From Ophiura sarsii (lineage: Eukaryota; Echinodermata; Ophiuroidea; Amphilepidida; Ophiuridae), in assembly GCA_035610835.1 (NCBI GenBank), contig CM069454.1, forward strand, positions 63,134,207 to 63,198,206: a stretch of 64,000 bases of DNA, given 5' to 3'. The notes beneath the pieces were generated by a model, which saw only the letters and a list, made by a program, of their open reading frames with translations, was not told the DNA's origin and searched no databases. The translations under genes were made by a program, and so were the position numbers. Below are positions 42,441 through 54,216 of the stretch, piece by piece (position 1 is the first letter of the stretch; every line of letters begins with the position of its first letter).

Positions 42441-44548
42441 AAAGAAGTTCCTTGCCACTTAGAGCTACTTAGTAAAGTCCAAATATTTCAAATTAATATT
42501 TAATAGAATATATATAATTGTATATCAAAATAAGCAGAAAGTAATCCTCTAACAGCTTAACATGGAATTTAGACATGATCACTCATGCATGGCAGATCCC
42601 ATTCACTTGACAATGGCAAGGTCTGTGGAAGAAGATTGCAAAAAATTGGATAATCCCTCCATTCAAATGTTAAAAAGAGAGGGGTCTGGGGTCAAAAGCC
42701 CCTATATAGGATATCGATTTCAACAACTTTCCCAAAACTGGACTGATAAGTGTTATATACCATAATATAGCCCAAGTCCATATCGTAAACTTTCAAATTG
42801 ACATAACATTTTGCTCTGGTTGCCATGGTAACCACACAGGGGCTCTGATTGGCTAAACACCGTTCCGGATGTAACTCAACAACGCTAAATAAAGGGTTCA
42901 ACAAAAGAAAGTATACCACTTTGTTTATGTCACTTTGAGTAACTTTCAATTTGTTTTTGTCCAAACAGGCTAGATAGGCATTTAGATGAATCTTTTAGGC
43001 ATAATTTGATACCAAATTTGCCCCCTAACAACAAAGATAAACTATGATTAGCACCATTTAAAGGAAAATATCCCATTTTCAAAAGTCGCATTTCCAATAC
43101 ACAGCACGAGAAGAAAGGGCCAATTGTTAACACACACATAATGCCGTATTTATCCCGTACTGATCACCGCGCATATCCCTCAATGCGCGGGCTAATTCAA
43201 ATGTAAACTGATGCATGGGTGAAGGATTTTAATGTAAAGGAATGTTATGGATGGGTAGAACATGGACAGATTAACCAAATCTTCTCGTGCTGTGTATTGG
43301 AAATGCGACTTTTGAAAATGGGATATTTTCCTTTAAATGGTGCTAATCATGGTTTATCTTTGTTGTTAGGGGGAAAATTTGGTATCAAATTATGCCTAAA
43401 AGATTCATCTAAATGCCTATCTAGCCTGTTTGGTCAACAACAAATTAAAAATTACTCAAAATGACATCAACAAAGTGGTATACATTCTTTTGTTGAACCC
43501 TTTAGTAGTGTGCTGGTATTTGGGTTGAAGGTTAACAATAACATTCCGCACAAAATAATGAAGCCGGATTTTTGATACCGTTGCTATGGTAACCAGGGGC
43601 CGACCAATCAGGTAATTTTGCATGCTAATTCAAATTTGGAAAAGAATTTTAAAAATTGGGCTTCATTATTTTGTAGCCCTTTATGAGCTTAATATGTATA
43701 CCAAATATTATACAAATCCGAGATTTCGTTTTTGAGTTATATTTGGAACGGTTTCAAATTTTCCGCTTTTCGAGGTTTTGAGATATCGGGGTTTTAAAAA
43801 TCACATAACGTAGAGGGCGCTTTTCACTCGTAAACTAATCTTCACATCCCTTTTTTTACATTTATGTTTGCAAAAATAAGTATTGTAATTTATAATCAAA
43901 GTTTTGCTAAGATAAATGCAGCCAATTAATTGATTTAATATGTTTTATACTGTAACCATGGCAAATTATTAAATATAGCAGGGTGAAAAAACAGTAAAAT
44001 ACATAAGAAATACACCAAAATTACAAAATATGAATCAAATTTCATGGTAAATGTAAATTCAAAATTTATAATACCATTTTTGAATATAAGATGTTTTACT
44101 AAACCTTTGATAATAATGTTTTCAAAAATTTAGTTAAATATCACTGCTTGAAAAATATTACATCCAATAGGAAACCGCAATGTTGATACAAATTCGCGTC
44201 ACCGATATACTTTTGTTCAAACACAACATTAAAACGAAATGTCCAATTTCAGTCAAATAAAAAGCATTTGAAGCTAACATTTTACTGCATATGATGTATG
44301 CGATATATCTCATATTTCCTTACCTAGCCAAAAACACATATTTCTCAACCCAGACCCCCCCTTAATGTGAATGATTGAACACAATATGAACCTTACCATT
44401 GCTTAATGAATGTGCTCAGCCATGCATGAATGCGTACATCTTAATTTCATACAGACATGATAGAGAATTATTGTCTGCTTAAATATTTACGTGAAATATT
44501 TGAACTTCAATATTTGAACTTCAATGAGTGGCAAGGAACTTCTTTGGA
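42441..44548. mobile_element. Inverted-repeat DNA element, 2.1 kb
   Basis: CAAAGAAGTTCCTTGCCACT at the left is mirrored exactly by AGTGGCAAGGAACTTCTTTG at the right. Inside, 42894-43111 and 43282-43501 are long inverted arms around a 170-bp loop. Open frames on opposite strands in those arms are mirror images, not genes. No transposase is seen. Confidence 0.75.
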
Positions 44549-44869
44549 CGAGTGTATTATCAAGGACTCGATACTGTAATAAAATACATTGGTTAATTCA
44601 GGTTAAATGCTTTCTTTGTTAATTATACAACTTTATTTTTTTCTGATATTTTGATCTCCTACTAGTGTCGTGACAGGAGTATACAAAATTTAATAATGGA
44701 TTTTATTGAAGACAATTTATTCTAATTGTCCTCAGCTAGTTGGCAGAAAGTACCAAATATTTAATGAGACATTTAAACTAAACTTATCTAAATATGTATA
44801 TAGGCCTATGCATCCATATCGTCATCCGGACAATCACTATGCCTACACATTTAAAAAAAAAAACACCAA

Positions 44870-45470
44870 TGAATGTTAGGTCTATTGGGTCAAAAAATTT
44901 ACAAATGAATGAGTTGATTAACTAATTATTGTATTAACTAAATATTAGTCTTTAAGGTCCATCTTTAAAAAATCTTTATTCCTTTAAAAACTACTCCAGT
45001 ACCTATGTTTAAAGTTAGACACATTTCGGCGAGTTAGACGCGTGTTCAAGTAAAACAAATGTATGAGAATCGCGTTTAGTTAAACGCTGTGTTTAAAGTT
45101 AAAGTTAAAGGAGGGTGACCAGGTTTAATTTTGGCCTAAACTAAGACCAAAAATAGGGCTTTCAAAGTATCAAAATGTCTATAACAGTACTACTCTGGGC
45201 AATTCCCTAGAGGATATAAGCCAAAAAAGTTACATTGTGAATTTACCTGATATAAGATACATTATATGTGACAGACAAAAAAAAAATAGGCCTATTATTG
45301 TTTCTAAATTGAAACGTTTTTCACCCATACCCAAAAATTCGGCAATTTTGCGTCTACAATTTCCACATTTGCATCTAAGGTTTAATATAGGGTGAGCACG
45401 TCATTGCGTAATTAGTTTTATTGTTCATTGAGTTTTTAAAACATCGTATAAATAAACTTTTAACATAATT
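44870..45470. repeat. Repeat ends related to other blocks
   Basis: 44870-45070 mirrors 39840-40085. 45107-45470 (GGGTGACCAGGTTTAATTTT and on to GAGCACGTCATTGCGTAAT) matches the arm of the long-inverted-repeat element at 59438-59760. Confidence 0.65.
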
Positions 45471-47187
45471 TGAAACGTAAATAGTCTCATCAACATCTCA
45501 TGATCAATGAAAGAGGTTTTAAAAACCTCTGAAATTCTGCAAAATAGCCTTAAAGTGCCCCAAAATGGAAAAAATTCGAACATTAGAAATTGACAATCGA
45601 TGCGTTAAGTAATTTGACTTTAGTTGGAGGTGGTATTTAAATTAACTAAATTGAGAGTTTTTCTTGATATTACTTGGTGCTTACAAAAATGACAACTTTT
45701 TAAAAATGTTATTGTGGTGAGAGCTAAATTGCGTATAGTTTCTAAACGCCAGGAAGTAAAAATGGCAATATCTCCCGAATTAAGACAAAATTAAAAAAAG
45801 TGTCTGCTAGAATATGCTAGATATTTTATGATACAACATACGAGATGCATTCCCTGACGTTTTCCCTGCGTTAAAATGTTATTTAAAGGTTTGACCAAAA
45901 CTAGGGTGTCATGAAACTCCAGGACGTAAGGTTATCTTCAACTTTAATGCGGTGCAGTCACCTGCTTTATTGGAGTATAGTAAATCCAGATCCAGATCCA
46001 GGGTCCTTCAAGGCCAGTGACACTCAATGCGCTGTTCATCGATGAAAGGAAAATCATCTCTTTTGCACGCCCTATCGCGGTCGTTTCTACACGATAAAAT
46101 ACCCGGTTTCGATTGAAAAAATCGATACAGAGACTGTTTATGACGATTATAGGATATTCTGAGGTCAAGTTGTAAAATGCCTTGAAAACATTAAAATTAC
46201 ATTTCTTCTTCATACAATATTACAAACACCGATTACAACCAAACCTGTATCATACAGGCATCACATACATGCTTCATAAACAACGATCACATATTAAGGT
46301 CAAAGGCCGTCTTAGGTCAAGTTGTAAACTAAGCTGTAAACATAAAAAGGCCTATCTTTTGCATACATTTTTATGTTTTGAGTTGGTTCAAGTGTGAATA
46401 ACATTGGATCCAAAACTTAATAAGGCCATATGCAATTGATTCGTAGTTTCCTGTTGGCGGGCGGGTTGGAATTGGCTGCCGGGTTAAATAATTCATAAAA
46501 TGTAAATACACTGTATTTTCTCATTGAAAAATGAATGTTTTTCCTTCAATCGTACATTGCTAACTTGGGGAAATACCTTTATCGATGTAAACAAGCATTA
46601 ACCGTTTCGACAATCTGATTTGAACAACGTGATAATGCGATCGGGCAAGGCTAGGTCAATTTTTACTTGCCCGATTATGCCCGAATAATATCGCGATATT
46701 TTTAAGACTTAGGAAATGGTATTGATGGGACAGATTTCTTGCCGATTATGGGTGCACTACACTAAATGGGTATCCCCTACCCTTAAGGACGGTGTTTAAA
46801 GCTAGAATCGGAAAGTGTACATCACAAAATCCTCAATTTAAAAGACAATTGCGAAAATGCCTATGATTTTTGATTAATTATGATTAATGGGACATCACCT
46901 ACATGCACCCTGACTATAAACTGTGAATATCATCTAAATAAATTTTGAGAGATCTTTCAAATTTGTGCTTTTTACTGGAAACATTGGCGATTACGGCAAC
47001 ATTTCCAAGCCCGTCAGAGAGGTAGTCAACTCAATGGGCGTATTTTGGAAAATCAAGCAGGCTCACCTACCTATTTTCTTTACTTTTTGGTGAGAAAATG
47101 TGATCATCTTTAAGAAAAAATCACTCTACAAGGTCCAAGTTCGCAATTTAGTGGTCTAAAACAGAGTTTATATCAGTGTTTTTGTAC
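45471..47187. other. Repeat-derived and non-coding sequence left of the DIRS element
   Basis: 45471-45670 still matches, in reverse, the middle of the element at 59760-60050. From about 45900 on no gene or element end was recognised. Confidence 0.45.
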
Positions 47188-47355
47188 ATCACCAGCGCTT
47201 GTTAATACTACCGTTGCTCAAGCATAACTATGCACTTCAATCCTAACTCGCCTACCTTAGTGCTACCCCATTACCACTGTAAAAATAGTGCCCCGCTGGC
47301 GTAGAACGGCTAGCGGAGCGATCTCTCAAGCGCCGGCGGTGCAAAGTCCAATTTC
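47188..47355 (+). repeat. DIRS left inverted terminal repeat
   Basis: It begins ATCACCAGCGCTTGTTAATA. From 47217 it mirrors the right repeat closely (GCTCAAGCATAACTATGCAC and on to CGGCGGTGCAAAGTCC). The outermost 29 bases differ from the right end, as in other DIRS elements. Confidence 0.9.
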
Positions 47356-48485
47356 TTCAATCACTAACACGCCTATAACACGCTGTTTACGATAGCTCGT
47401 GATTTTTGCTGAAATTTCACTATTTTGCGAGTAGGTAAGAAGGAATCTTTATCATCAGAATTATCTTTATGATTCACTGACGTTTCCTAGCTGAGATTTT
47501 TTCTATTATCTCAGCTTATTAACGTTTTATAGTGTCTGATGGTTTTTTCATTGTGTTTTTATATACGCATTTGGTTTCTATCCAATGGTACTATACTGTA
47601 CACTCTGAACCAGAGATCAATTTATTGATCCCTCCATGTAAATCCACGCTAGAGAGAAGGTACTAGAATTGTGGCCATTCGTGCCTAGCTCTTTTTAGAC
47701 TCCAAATTAATTATCGCCACTAAGAAAGAAGTTACTGGCTCTCTTTTCTGCACTTGGGGAGATGCTACGATGTTTGTTGACATTTGGACGATCGCCATTT
47801 TTATTACGAAAGTAGTTCCGGATAGGGCGGCTTGGGGCGTCTTCTAGCTTTCGAAAAGGGTAAAGTGGGGCGTAGACTCCACGGGAGTTATAATATGAAT
47901 GCGGGCAGGGGTAGTATACTCATGAGAGCCTACCTACTGTCCCGTAGATATTTAAAACTTTAAAATATGGTTGTACCACGTCCTCTGTGTAGACTCTATC
48001 CCATGGCCAATCGCTCGAGTCGCAACCACAGAGATGACGAGGGAGACCTTCCGTGGGGTGGAGTCTCTCTCTTTGGGTACCGCCATATACCGTACCGGGT
48101 GCGGGTTTAGTCTCCGTGTGGGGATCCTTCTCGTGTCGGGGCCTTCGGGTCCCGTCACACCCGCGTGCACCCGACGGTTTCGACCGCAGAGGGCTTGTGC
48201 GTCAGGGAAGAAGGTTTCCACCGTGCGGTTTCTGAGCCGGTGCCTGGTATGATCACCCGTATCGGCACGGGGGCGAGCCATGGGCCGTGGACCGTGACCC
48301 GGGAGCCGTTATACGGCTCTCCGGGTCACGGCCTCGGGGAAAAACCATGGATCTCCGGGTAGCGCCGTGGGCCGTTTTACGGCTCCACGGCTTCCTGGGG
48401 GAGAGCGGGGCATTCCCGGACACTTCTTTTCCATACTGACTCGTCTTTTCCCGTTCTTCTTGTTACTTCCAGATAGAGATCAAGG
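47356..48485 (+). other. DIRS 5' leader
   Basis: Non-coding sequence between the left repeat and the first ORF. GC content rises sharply after 48000. CCCGG/CCGGG-rich stretches at 48110-48420 may fold strongly. The promoter location is not visible. Confidence 0.6.
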
Positions 48486-49055
48486 ATGTCAGAAAAGAGA
48501 TCAAGGGCATGTGAGGGATGTCACCGGTTCCTGCCTAGGGAGGACAAGGATCCGCATGCAGAGTGTCCATTCTGTCGCCGTTGCTCCATGGAAGCCCCCT
48601 GCGAATTGGACGCTGCTTGGTCGGCGGAACAATGGGATGAGTATGAGGCCGACAAAGTGGCTAAGCGAGAGCTAGAGAGACATTGCAAGGAACTGAGAAA
48701 GGAGGCCCGAGAAGCCGCCGCTGTTGTCCAGACGACCGAAGCTGACGGCGATCCGGATGTTACGGAACTGGGGTTAGGAGCCACCATGGAGTTGGACTAT
48801 TCCGAGGACACGCCGGTACGGTCGCCGCTGAAGAAACGTTCGCCGGTGAAGAGGCCGGCTCCACCCCCCGGTCCTGATATGAACGCCATTGTCCGGAGTT
48901 TCTTCGGGTCGCCAGAGTTTTCGGTTCAGCTGGCAGCCATCGTCAAATCCTCCCAGCAGCGGGCAAGAGAGTCGTCTAGCTCATCGAGCTCGTCAAGCTC
49001 CATCTGTCCAAGTCCGTGTTCTAGAACAGTAGTCCCGATCGGAGCCGTGGTTTGA
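48486..49055 (+). CDS. DIRS ORF1 (gag-like), N-terminal part
   Basis: The frame starts at ATG 48486 with a cysteine-rich motif: C9..C12, H24, C27, C30, C33 and C39 within CEGCHRFLPREDKDPHAECP and what follows, the pattern seen at the start of DIRS ORF1 proteins. A charged helical region and a serine run (near residue 165) come next. After about 49010 the frame loses sense and the protein continues in the frame of the next ORF, so a small indel lies near 49005-49025. Gag-like proteins are thought to package the RNA. Confidence 0.75.
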   Translation: MSEKRSRACEGCHRFLPREDKDPHAECPFCRRCSMEAPCELDAAWSAEQWDEYEADKVAKRELERHCKELRKEAREAAAVVQTTEADGDPDVTELGLGATMELDYSEDTPVRSPLKKRSPVKRPAPPPGPDMNAIVRSFFGSPEFSVQLAAIVKSSQQRARESSSSSSSSSSICPSPCSRTVVPIGAVV

Positions 49056-50590
49056 CTCCGGAGAAGGAAGAGGACAACGCGCCCGCACGGACCTACGGGA
49101 AGAACGATAAGCGGACTCGGGACTGCCCTCCGACTCGTCAACGGAGCCGTCAACGGAGCCGTCAACGGAGTCGTGGGGAAGACGGAACGGAACGGCGGGG
49201 CCGTCGACGATCCCGTGATAGATCACCGTTAAAGGATCGCCGGACCCGGGAACATAGCCGTACGGATCGTCGGAGCCACGAGGTACCACCGTCGGAACGG
49301 CGCAGCAAGAGCCGTTCGGATCGCCGGAGCCGGGAGGTAAGCCGTGATCGGTCCCGTACGGAACGTCGGAGCCGTGATTCCAGCTTCTCATGGTTCGGCA
49401 GTGGTGCTTCGGCGGAGGTGGGCCACGGACAGAGCCGTGACCGAAGCCGTAGCCGCATAGACAGCCAACGGGATAAAGGCGGGTATGAATATCATCCACG
49501 GGAGCAGTCCGAAGAGGCCCATTGGAGCCGTAGTCGGCACGCTTATGGATCTTACGGCGAGCATAGTGGATATGGGCAAGACGGTACAATGGAGGAGGGG
49601 AGTTTGCACAGCCGTGGCGGACAACCGTCACACCGTGAGCCTGCGGCATCCCTGCCAAGTCGCGACAGACATTATCAGGCGACTGCGGTTGGAGGGCCGC
49701 GTTACTCGGCGCCTCACACGTTATCTCGGGCACCCAGCGGGTCGGATCCCCGACCACCACGGACTAGGTCTCCGTCGGACTGGGACCGTTTCCTAAGAAG
49801 ATCAGCGGAGCAGGACGTCAGCACGCCGACGGTAGATCCGAATTACTGCGGTTCAGAATGGTCTCCACCTCCAGCGTCCTTAACTGCCCTTTCTCCGACG
49901 TTTGAGCCGTCATACCTACCGGATCCCGGCGAAGCAACAAAGGACGTAAGCTGCCATACGGCGAAGCAAGTCGGTACGGACAGCGGAAAGGTGACGACAC
50001 CACCCCTCACGGTGACGGAGATCGAGATGATTAGAGCTCTTGGGGAGCCTTATGCGGTCCAGAAGCCGTCAGACTCGCTCCTTGACCAGGGCCAGGATCA
50101 ACCATTAAAGTACCTGTCCCCGGAGGTGTCGGCGCCGTTCTTTGCCTACGCGATGATGAGTGCCAAGATACCAATTAAATTCCCACCGAAGGAGGATGCG
50201 GATACGTTCGAGTTGGGTGAAGCAGAAAAAGCCACCGTCAGGAAGCCTCATCGTCCCTACATCCCGGTGACGAAGACTCTCCAGAGATATGTGAGGGACT
50301 TGCAGCAAACGGGCCGGGCTCCCCCCAGAAAGGCCTGGATTCCGAAGTACTTCCCTGCTCCACCAGAGGCAGAAGCGGAGTTCTTCAGCCCACCCCTGAT
50401 TCCGTCGGACTGTTGGCGTCAGATGGAGACTGATCAGAATTCCTGGTGCAGGCCGGACAAGCAGCCCCTCCTGGCGTCGAAGGCGGGCAACCGTCGGGTA
50501 AGCCACTACAGGCTCATAAAGTGTGTAAGTGGAATGAACCCAGAGACAAGGAGCTTCGGGAGCTGGAGCAGATGGCTCGGGATGGTTTGA
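49052..50590 (+). CDS. DIRS ORF1 (gag-like), middle part
   Basis: This frame begins inside an arginine/serine-rich domain with many RSR, RRS and DRS dipeptides over about 190 residues, then has a conserved-looking block from about residue 325 (VTEIEMIRALGEPYAV, YLSPEVSAPFFAYA, RPYIPVTKTLQRYV). Around 50460-50510 the sensible frame moves on: WNEPRDKELRELEQMARDGL reads in a different frame (50446-50637). At about 50600 it moves again to the frame that ends at 50819. So ORF1 here is broken by at least three indels. Confidence 0.7.
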   Translation: MTPEKEEDNAPARTYGKNDKRTRDCPPTRQRSRQRSRQRSRGEDGTERRGRRRSRDRSPLKDRRTREHSRTDRRSHEVPPSERRSKSRSDRRSREVSRDRSRTERRSRDSSFSWFGSGASAEVGHGQSRDRSRSRIDSQRDKGGYEYHPREQSEEAHWSRSRHAYGSYGEHSGYGQDGTMEEGSLHSRGGQPSHREPAASLPSRDRHYQATAVGGPRYSAPHTLSRAPSGSDPRPPRTRSPSDWDRFLRRSAEQDVSTPTVDPNYCGSEWSPPPASLTALSPTFEPSYLPDPGEATKDVSCHTAKQVGTDSGKVTTPPLTVTEIEMIRALGEPYAVQKPSDSLLDQGQDQPLKYLSPEVSAPFFAYAMMSAKIPIKFPPKEDADTFELGEAEKATVRKPHRPYIPVTKTLQRYVRDLQQTGRAPPRKAWIPKYFPAPPEAEAEFFSPPLIPSDCWRQMETDQNSWCRPDKQPLLASKAGNRRVSHYRLIKCVSGMNPETRSFGSWSRWLGMV

Positions 50591-50599
50591 GAGTCAACA

Positions 50600-50819
50600 A
50601 TTCTTTGCCCATCTCATTAATGGTCGGCTCGACGTGAACAGTCCTATGCGATTGGCGGCGGAGAAACGCACCTTATACACATTGAGGGATCTTATGCATG
50701 TGTCAGCCGGGACATCTAGGGGAGGTGGAAAGGGAAGTGGTTCGTTTCGCGGCAACCGTGGCGGTGGCAAAGGGGCAGGCCGCGGAGGCGGCGGCGGCGG
50801 GCAAGACCGCCGAAAATGA
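50600..50819 (+). CDS. DIRS ORF1, C-terminal glycine-rich part
   Basis: Reads LAAEKRTLYTLRDLMHVSAG, then a GGGKGSGSFRGNRGGGKGAG tail ending RRK before TGA at 50817-50819. A basic, glycine-rich end would suit nucleic-acid binding. It overlaps the next frame, which encodes the RT. Confidence 0.65.
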
Positions 50820-50820
50820 C

Positions 50821-51962
50821 CGCCTAGGTCAACGGCCTTCCTTCCTTCCAGTGGGAGGGAGGCTTTCGTTCTTCGGGGAAGAGTGGGGACGGGTGACTTC
50901 CGACAAATGGGTCCTGGACACAGTATCTTCAGGCTACCAGTTGGAATTCACCCGCCCCCCGCCGTCAACAAGAGTGTTCCGGCGTACAGACCTGCCGAGA
51001 GACCCCGACAAGAGGAACGCCCTAAGCAGCGAGGTTCAAGCGCTGTTGGAGAAGGATGCAATAGAGCAGGTAGCGCCCGGTCAAGTAGCATTCATGTCGA
51101 CATTCTTCCTCACCACAAAGAAATCGGGAGAATGGCGGCCGATATTGAATTTAAAGCCCCTGAATGTCTTCATAGAGCCCAAGAAGTTCCGCATGGAAAC
51201 GCTGGCCGCGGTCCTCAAAGAGCTACGCCCGGGATGGTGGGGCGCCACTTTAGATTTAAAAGACGCATACCTGCACGTTCCGGTGAGGCCCTTGGACCGG
51301 AAGTGGCTAGGTTTCTGCATCGGAGGTCAGACCTACAGATACAAGGTGCTGCCTTTCGGCCTATCTACAGCACCAAGGACTTTCACGAGAGTGGTGAAGG
51401 TGATAGCGGAGTACCTCCGACAACGGGGAATGTTTGTTTTCGTCTACCTGGACGACTGGCTGGTGACAGCGCCATCGCCAGAGATTCTCCAAGAGCAGAT
51501 CATAATTGTGCGCCGGTTAGTCACCTCTCTGGGGTTCGTCGTCAACGAAGGGAAATCCGCCCCGGTTCCATCGCAACAAGTACAGTTTCTGGGAGCCATG
51601 ATCCTGTTCGCAGAAGGGAAGGTCATCCCGACGCAAGACAGGGTGGCAGCAGTTACCAAATGTGCCTTAGAACTATTGTTAGCAAGGACTGCTCCAGCCA
51701 GACTGTGGATGAGGCTCCTGGGCCTTATAGCAAGCCTGACGGCCATCCTCCCCCAGTGTCGACTGCGGATGAGAGTTATCCAGCTGCACGTTCTCTCCAG
51801 ATTCAGCCTCCGGAGGGACCTTCTGACGACTCCGATCTCCAGCGCGAGAGGAATCGACAAGGAACTGCGATGGTGGACTCATCGACCCAACTTGATTCGG
51901 GGCCAGCCGTTCACGGACCAGGCGCCTTCTTCATCCCTTACTACGGATGCCTCCAAGGGGGC
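50821..51962 (+). CDS. DIRS reverse transcriptase
   Basis: The open frame runs from 50698, but RT-like sequence starts near 50821. Motifs in order: STFFLTTKKSGEWRPILNLK (fingers), ATLDLKDAYLHVPV (motif A), LPFGLSTAPRTFT (motif B) and VFVYLDDWLV with the YLDD catalytic box at 51445-51456. LGAMI follows as the expected thumb motif. After TTDASKG the frame fails. RNase H continues one frame over from a G-run at about 51955-51960, so a single-base indel in that run probably separates RT from RNase H. Confidence 0.88.
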
Positions 51963-52919
51963 TGGGGAGCACACTGGGGGGATATCACCTTATCAGGCAG
52001 GTGGACTTCGGCCATTGCCGAACTTCACATCAACAGGCTGGAGCTCCTCGCGGTTCATCTGGCATTGCGGAAACTACTCCCGGAGGTCAAGGGGAAGACG
52101 GTCAAGATACGCTGCGACAACCTATCGGTAGTAATATATATCAATCGGCAAGGGGGAACCCGCAGCAGATCTCTGTCCTTCCAGACAATCAAGTTGCTAG
52201 TATGGTGCGCTCGTCACGGGATCACGTTTTTGGCAGAGCACCTGCCGGGAGCGGACAACAAGTTGGCGGATGCCCTGTCCAGAGGGGGAACACCCCTACG
52301 AGCGGCCGCGAAAGTCCGAGGAACATCGGTAGAGTGGCAACTGAACAGAGTGGTGTGCCGGACGCTGTTCAACCTGCTGGAGAAACCGTCCATAGACCTT
52401 TTTGCGACGAGGGGGAACGCCCAGCTCCCAGTTTATTGCACTTGGGGATTAGACCCCATGGCATACGCAGCAGATGCAATGATCATCAGCTGGAACATGA
52501 TGCTGGCTTACGCGTTTCCACCCATAGCGCTGATACCCAGGGTCCTGGAGAAGCTCTCAAGATCCAGGAATTGCAGGCTGCTACTAATAGCACCGCTGTG
52601 GCCCAGGCAGATGTGGTTCCCGCGACTTCTATCACTCATGGTCGACAACCCAATCAGCCTGCCTCTGACGGAGGACCTCCTCATTTATCCGAACCAAACG
52701 ACAATTCCTCTGACAACAGCCCAGACCCTACACCTGACTGCATGGAGCATTTCATCAGATCTTACGTTGCAGAGGGACTTTCAAGAGAGGCTGCCATCCT
52801 GGCTGCAAAGGCAAGGAGACCTTCCACCAGGGCAACTTATAATTCCCGCCTCGTCAAGTACTTCAAATGGTGTAGGGACAAACAAATTAGTCCACATAAA
52901 GCCCCTGTGGGGGCCATAG
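51955..52919 (+). CDS. DIRS RNase H and methyltransferase-like region
   Basis: This frame (open from 50883, sensible from about 51955) reads GGWGAHWGDITLSGRW, HINRLELLAVHLAL, then KIRCDNLSVVIYINRQGGT and AEHLPGADNKLADALSRGG, which gives the RNase H order of acidic residues and the HLPG..N..AD.LSR end typical of DIRS. After that SIDLFATRGNAQLPVY, then DPMAYAADAMIISWNMMLAY and LLIAPLWPRQMWFPRLL match the segment described in DIRS elements as methyltransferase-like. It ends at TGA 52917-52919 and overlaps the recombinase ORF by about 178 bp. Confidence 0.85.
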
Positions 52920-53878
52920 CTGGGTTTTTGACAGAGCAGTTCAAGCACAACATGGCCAGCCCCAGATCAGTGAGATGCTTCCGCACAGCCATCGCCTCGG
53001 TACATCATGGTTTCGAGGGAGGCATGACTGTGTCCACATCGCCAACACTCAACAGCCTGATTAAGGGAGCGTTTCACGAGCGTCCTCCGGTCAGGTCGTT
53101 AGTACCGGCATGGGATCTTCCACTGGTTCTGGGGGCCTTAGCAGACTCCCCCTACGAGCCTATGCATCTTCTGGACTTGCCGGACCTGACAAGGAAGACG
53201 GTGTTCCTCGTAGCCGCGGCATCTGGGCGGCGCGTTTCGGAGATCTACGCTCTATCTATGAAGGAGGGCCACATACGTTTTTCCAGCGGAGCCGTCACAC
53301 TTCTCCCCAGAGCCGGGTTCTTGGCAAAAAACCAGACGCTGGACTTCACGCCGAGGCCTATTGTTTTGCCGGATTTACGTATGGCCAGTGGATCCTCGGA
53401 CTGCGGGCCATGGTGCCCGGTTAGGGCCCTCAAGTATTACCTAAAAAGGACTGAGAAATACAGGGTCAAGGCAGATGGAACAATAAGGGACCAGCTTTTC
53501 CTTATCACGGTCAGTCCGTTCACCCCGGCCAGCAAATCAACCATGGCGCGCTGGATCATCCAGGTGATAAAGGAAAGTATAGGTGGGCAGGAGAGGCGAC
53601 TGGCAGGCGCTCGTATCCGAGCACACGATCTGAGATCACAGCTAGCCTCTTGGGCCCTCTACAAAGGGGCCTCCATCAAGGAAGTCATGGAGGCTGCAGG
53701 GTGGTCGACGTCAACAACTTTTCAGTCTGTGTATCTGAAGGACCCTATCTGTGGACAAGCAGTCACGTCAGCGAGGGTACTATCAGCGGCAGCAGCGTCG
53801 GCTACGGCAGCTCCAGGGAGTCAACGTAGCAGGGGCAGAAGACAGGAAGACGGGAGTAGCAACCTGACTTCTCTCTAG
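52742..53878 (+). CDS. DIRS tyrosine recombinase
   Basis: 378 codons from the first convincing ATG (MEHFIRSYVAEGLSREAAIL) to TAG 53876-53878. An N-terminal SAM-like core-binding region (RRPSTRATYNSRLVKYFKWC) precedes the catalytic domain. Catalytic residues: Arg in AASGRRVSEIYAL (53228-53233), His and Arg in AHDLRSQLASW (His 53624, Arg 53633), Trp/His position in AAGWSTSTTF, and Tyr at 53732-53734 in SVYLKD. All key residues are present and the frame is unbroken. In DIRS this enzyme integrates a circular cDNA. It overlaps the preceding ORF in another frame, as usual for the group. Confidence 0.92.
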   Translation: MEHFIRSYVAEGLSREAAILAAKARRPSTRATYNSRLVKYFKWCRDKQISPHKAPVGAIAGFLTEQFKHNMASPRSVRCFRTAIASVHHGFEGGMTVSTSPTLNSLIKGAFHERPPVRSLVPAWDLPLVLGALADSPYEPMHLLDLPDLTRKTVFLVAAASGRRVSEIYALSMKEGHIRFSSGAVTLLPRAGFLAKNQTLDFTPRPIVLPDLRMASGSSDCGPWCPVRALKYYLKRTEKYRVKADGTIRDQLFLITVSPFTPASKSTMARWIIQVIKESIGGQERRLAGARIRAHDLRSQLASWALYKGASIKEVMEAAGWSTSTTFQSVYLKDPICGQAVTSARVLSAAAASATAAPGSQRSRGRRQEDGSSNLTSL

Positions 53879-54032
53879 GTGAGTCAAGTTCTGTTCGTGT
53901 TCTTCTCTTCAGGCTTCAGGTGTTACGTAATTCTGAGATAATGGGGATTCTTCTCATGGGGCAATTTTAGGTGTTATCACCGAGCTCGCGTGTTAAGTAG
54001 TTCCAGCGTTGTCTCCTGGTCAGTGCGAAACT

Positions 54033-54146
54033 GTGCATAGTTATGCTTGAGCAACGGTAGTATTAACAAGCGCTGGTGATTCCCCTCTCCCCGCGGGGAG
54101 AGTGTTATCACCAAGCGCGTGTATACTTACCTTGCTCAAGCATAAC
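54033..54146. repeat. DIRS internal complementary region
   Basis: The first half (54033-54080, GTGCATAGTTATGCTTGAGC and on to CGCTGGTGAT) is the exact reverse complement of the left end from 47188. The second half (54081-54146) is the reverse complement of the right end. The junction lies between 54080 and 54081. Confidence 0.92.
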
Positions 54147-54216
54147 GGCCCGCCCGGATAAGGAGGAGGTTGCCCACCCCCGGAGTCAACCCTGGTGTTA
54201 CTAATTGATTAGCCGG

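Noticed and set aside
42930..43464. Two nearly identical small proteins encoded on opposite strands
   Set aside because: They are mirror images produced by inverted arms of a transposon; no domain or initiation context supports coding.
49162..49760. Minus-strand open frames of up to 255 codons opposite DIRS ORF1
   Set aside because: They are shadows of the Arg/Ser-rich coding strand, which is GC-rich and has few stops in any frame.
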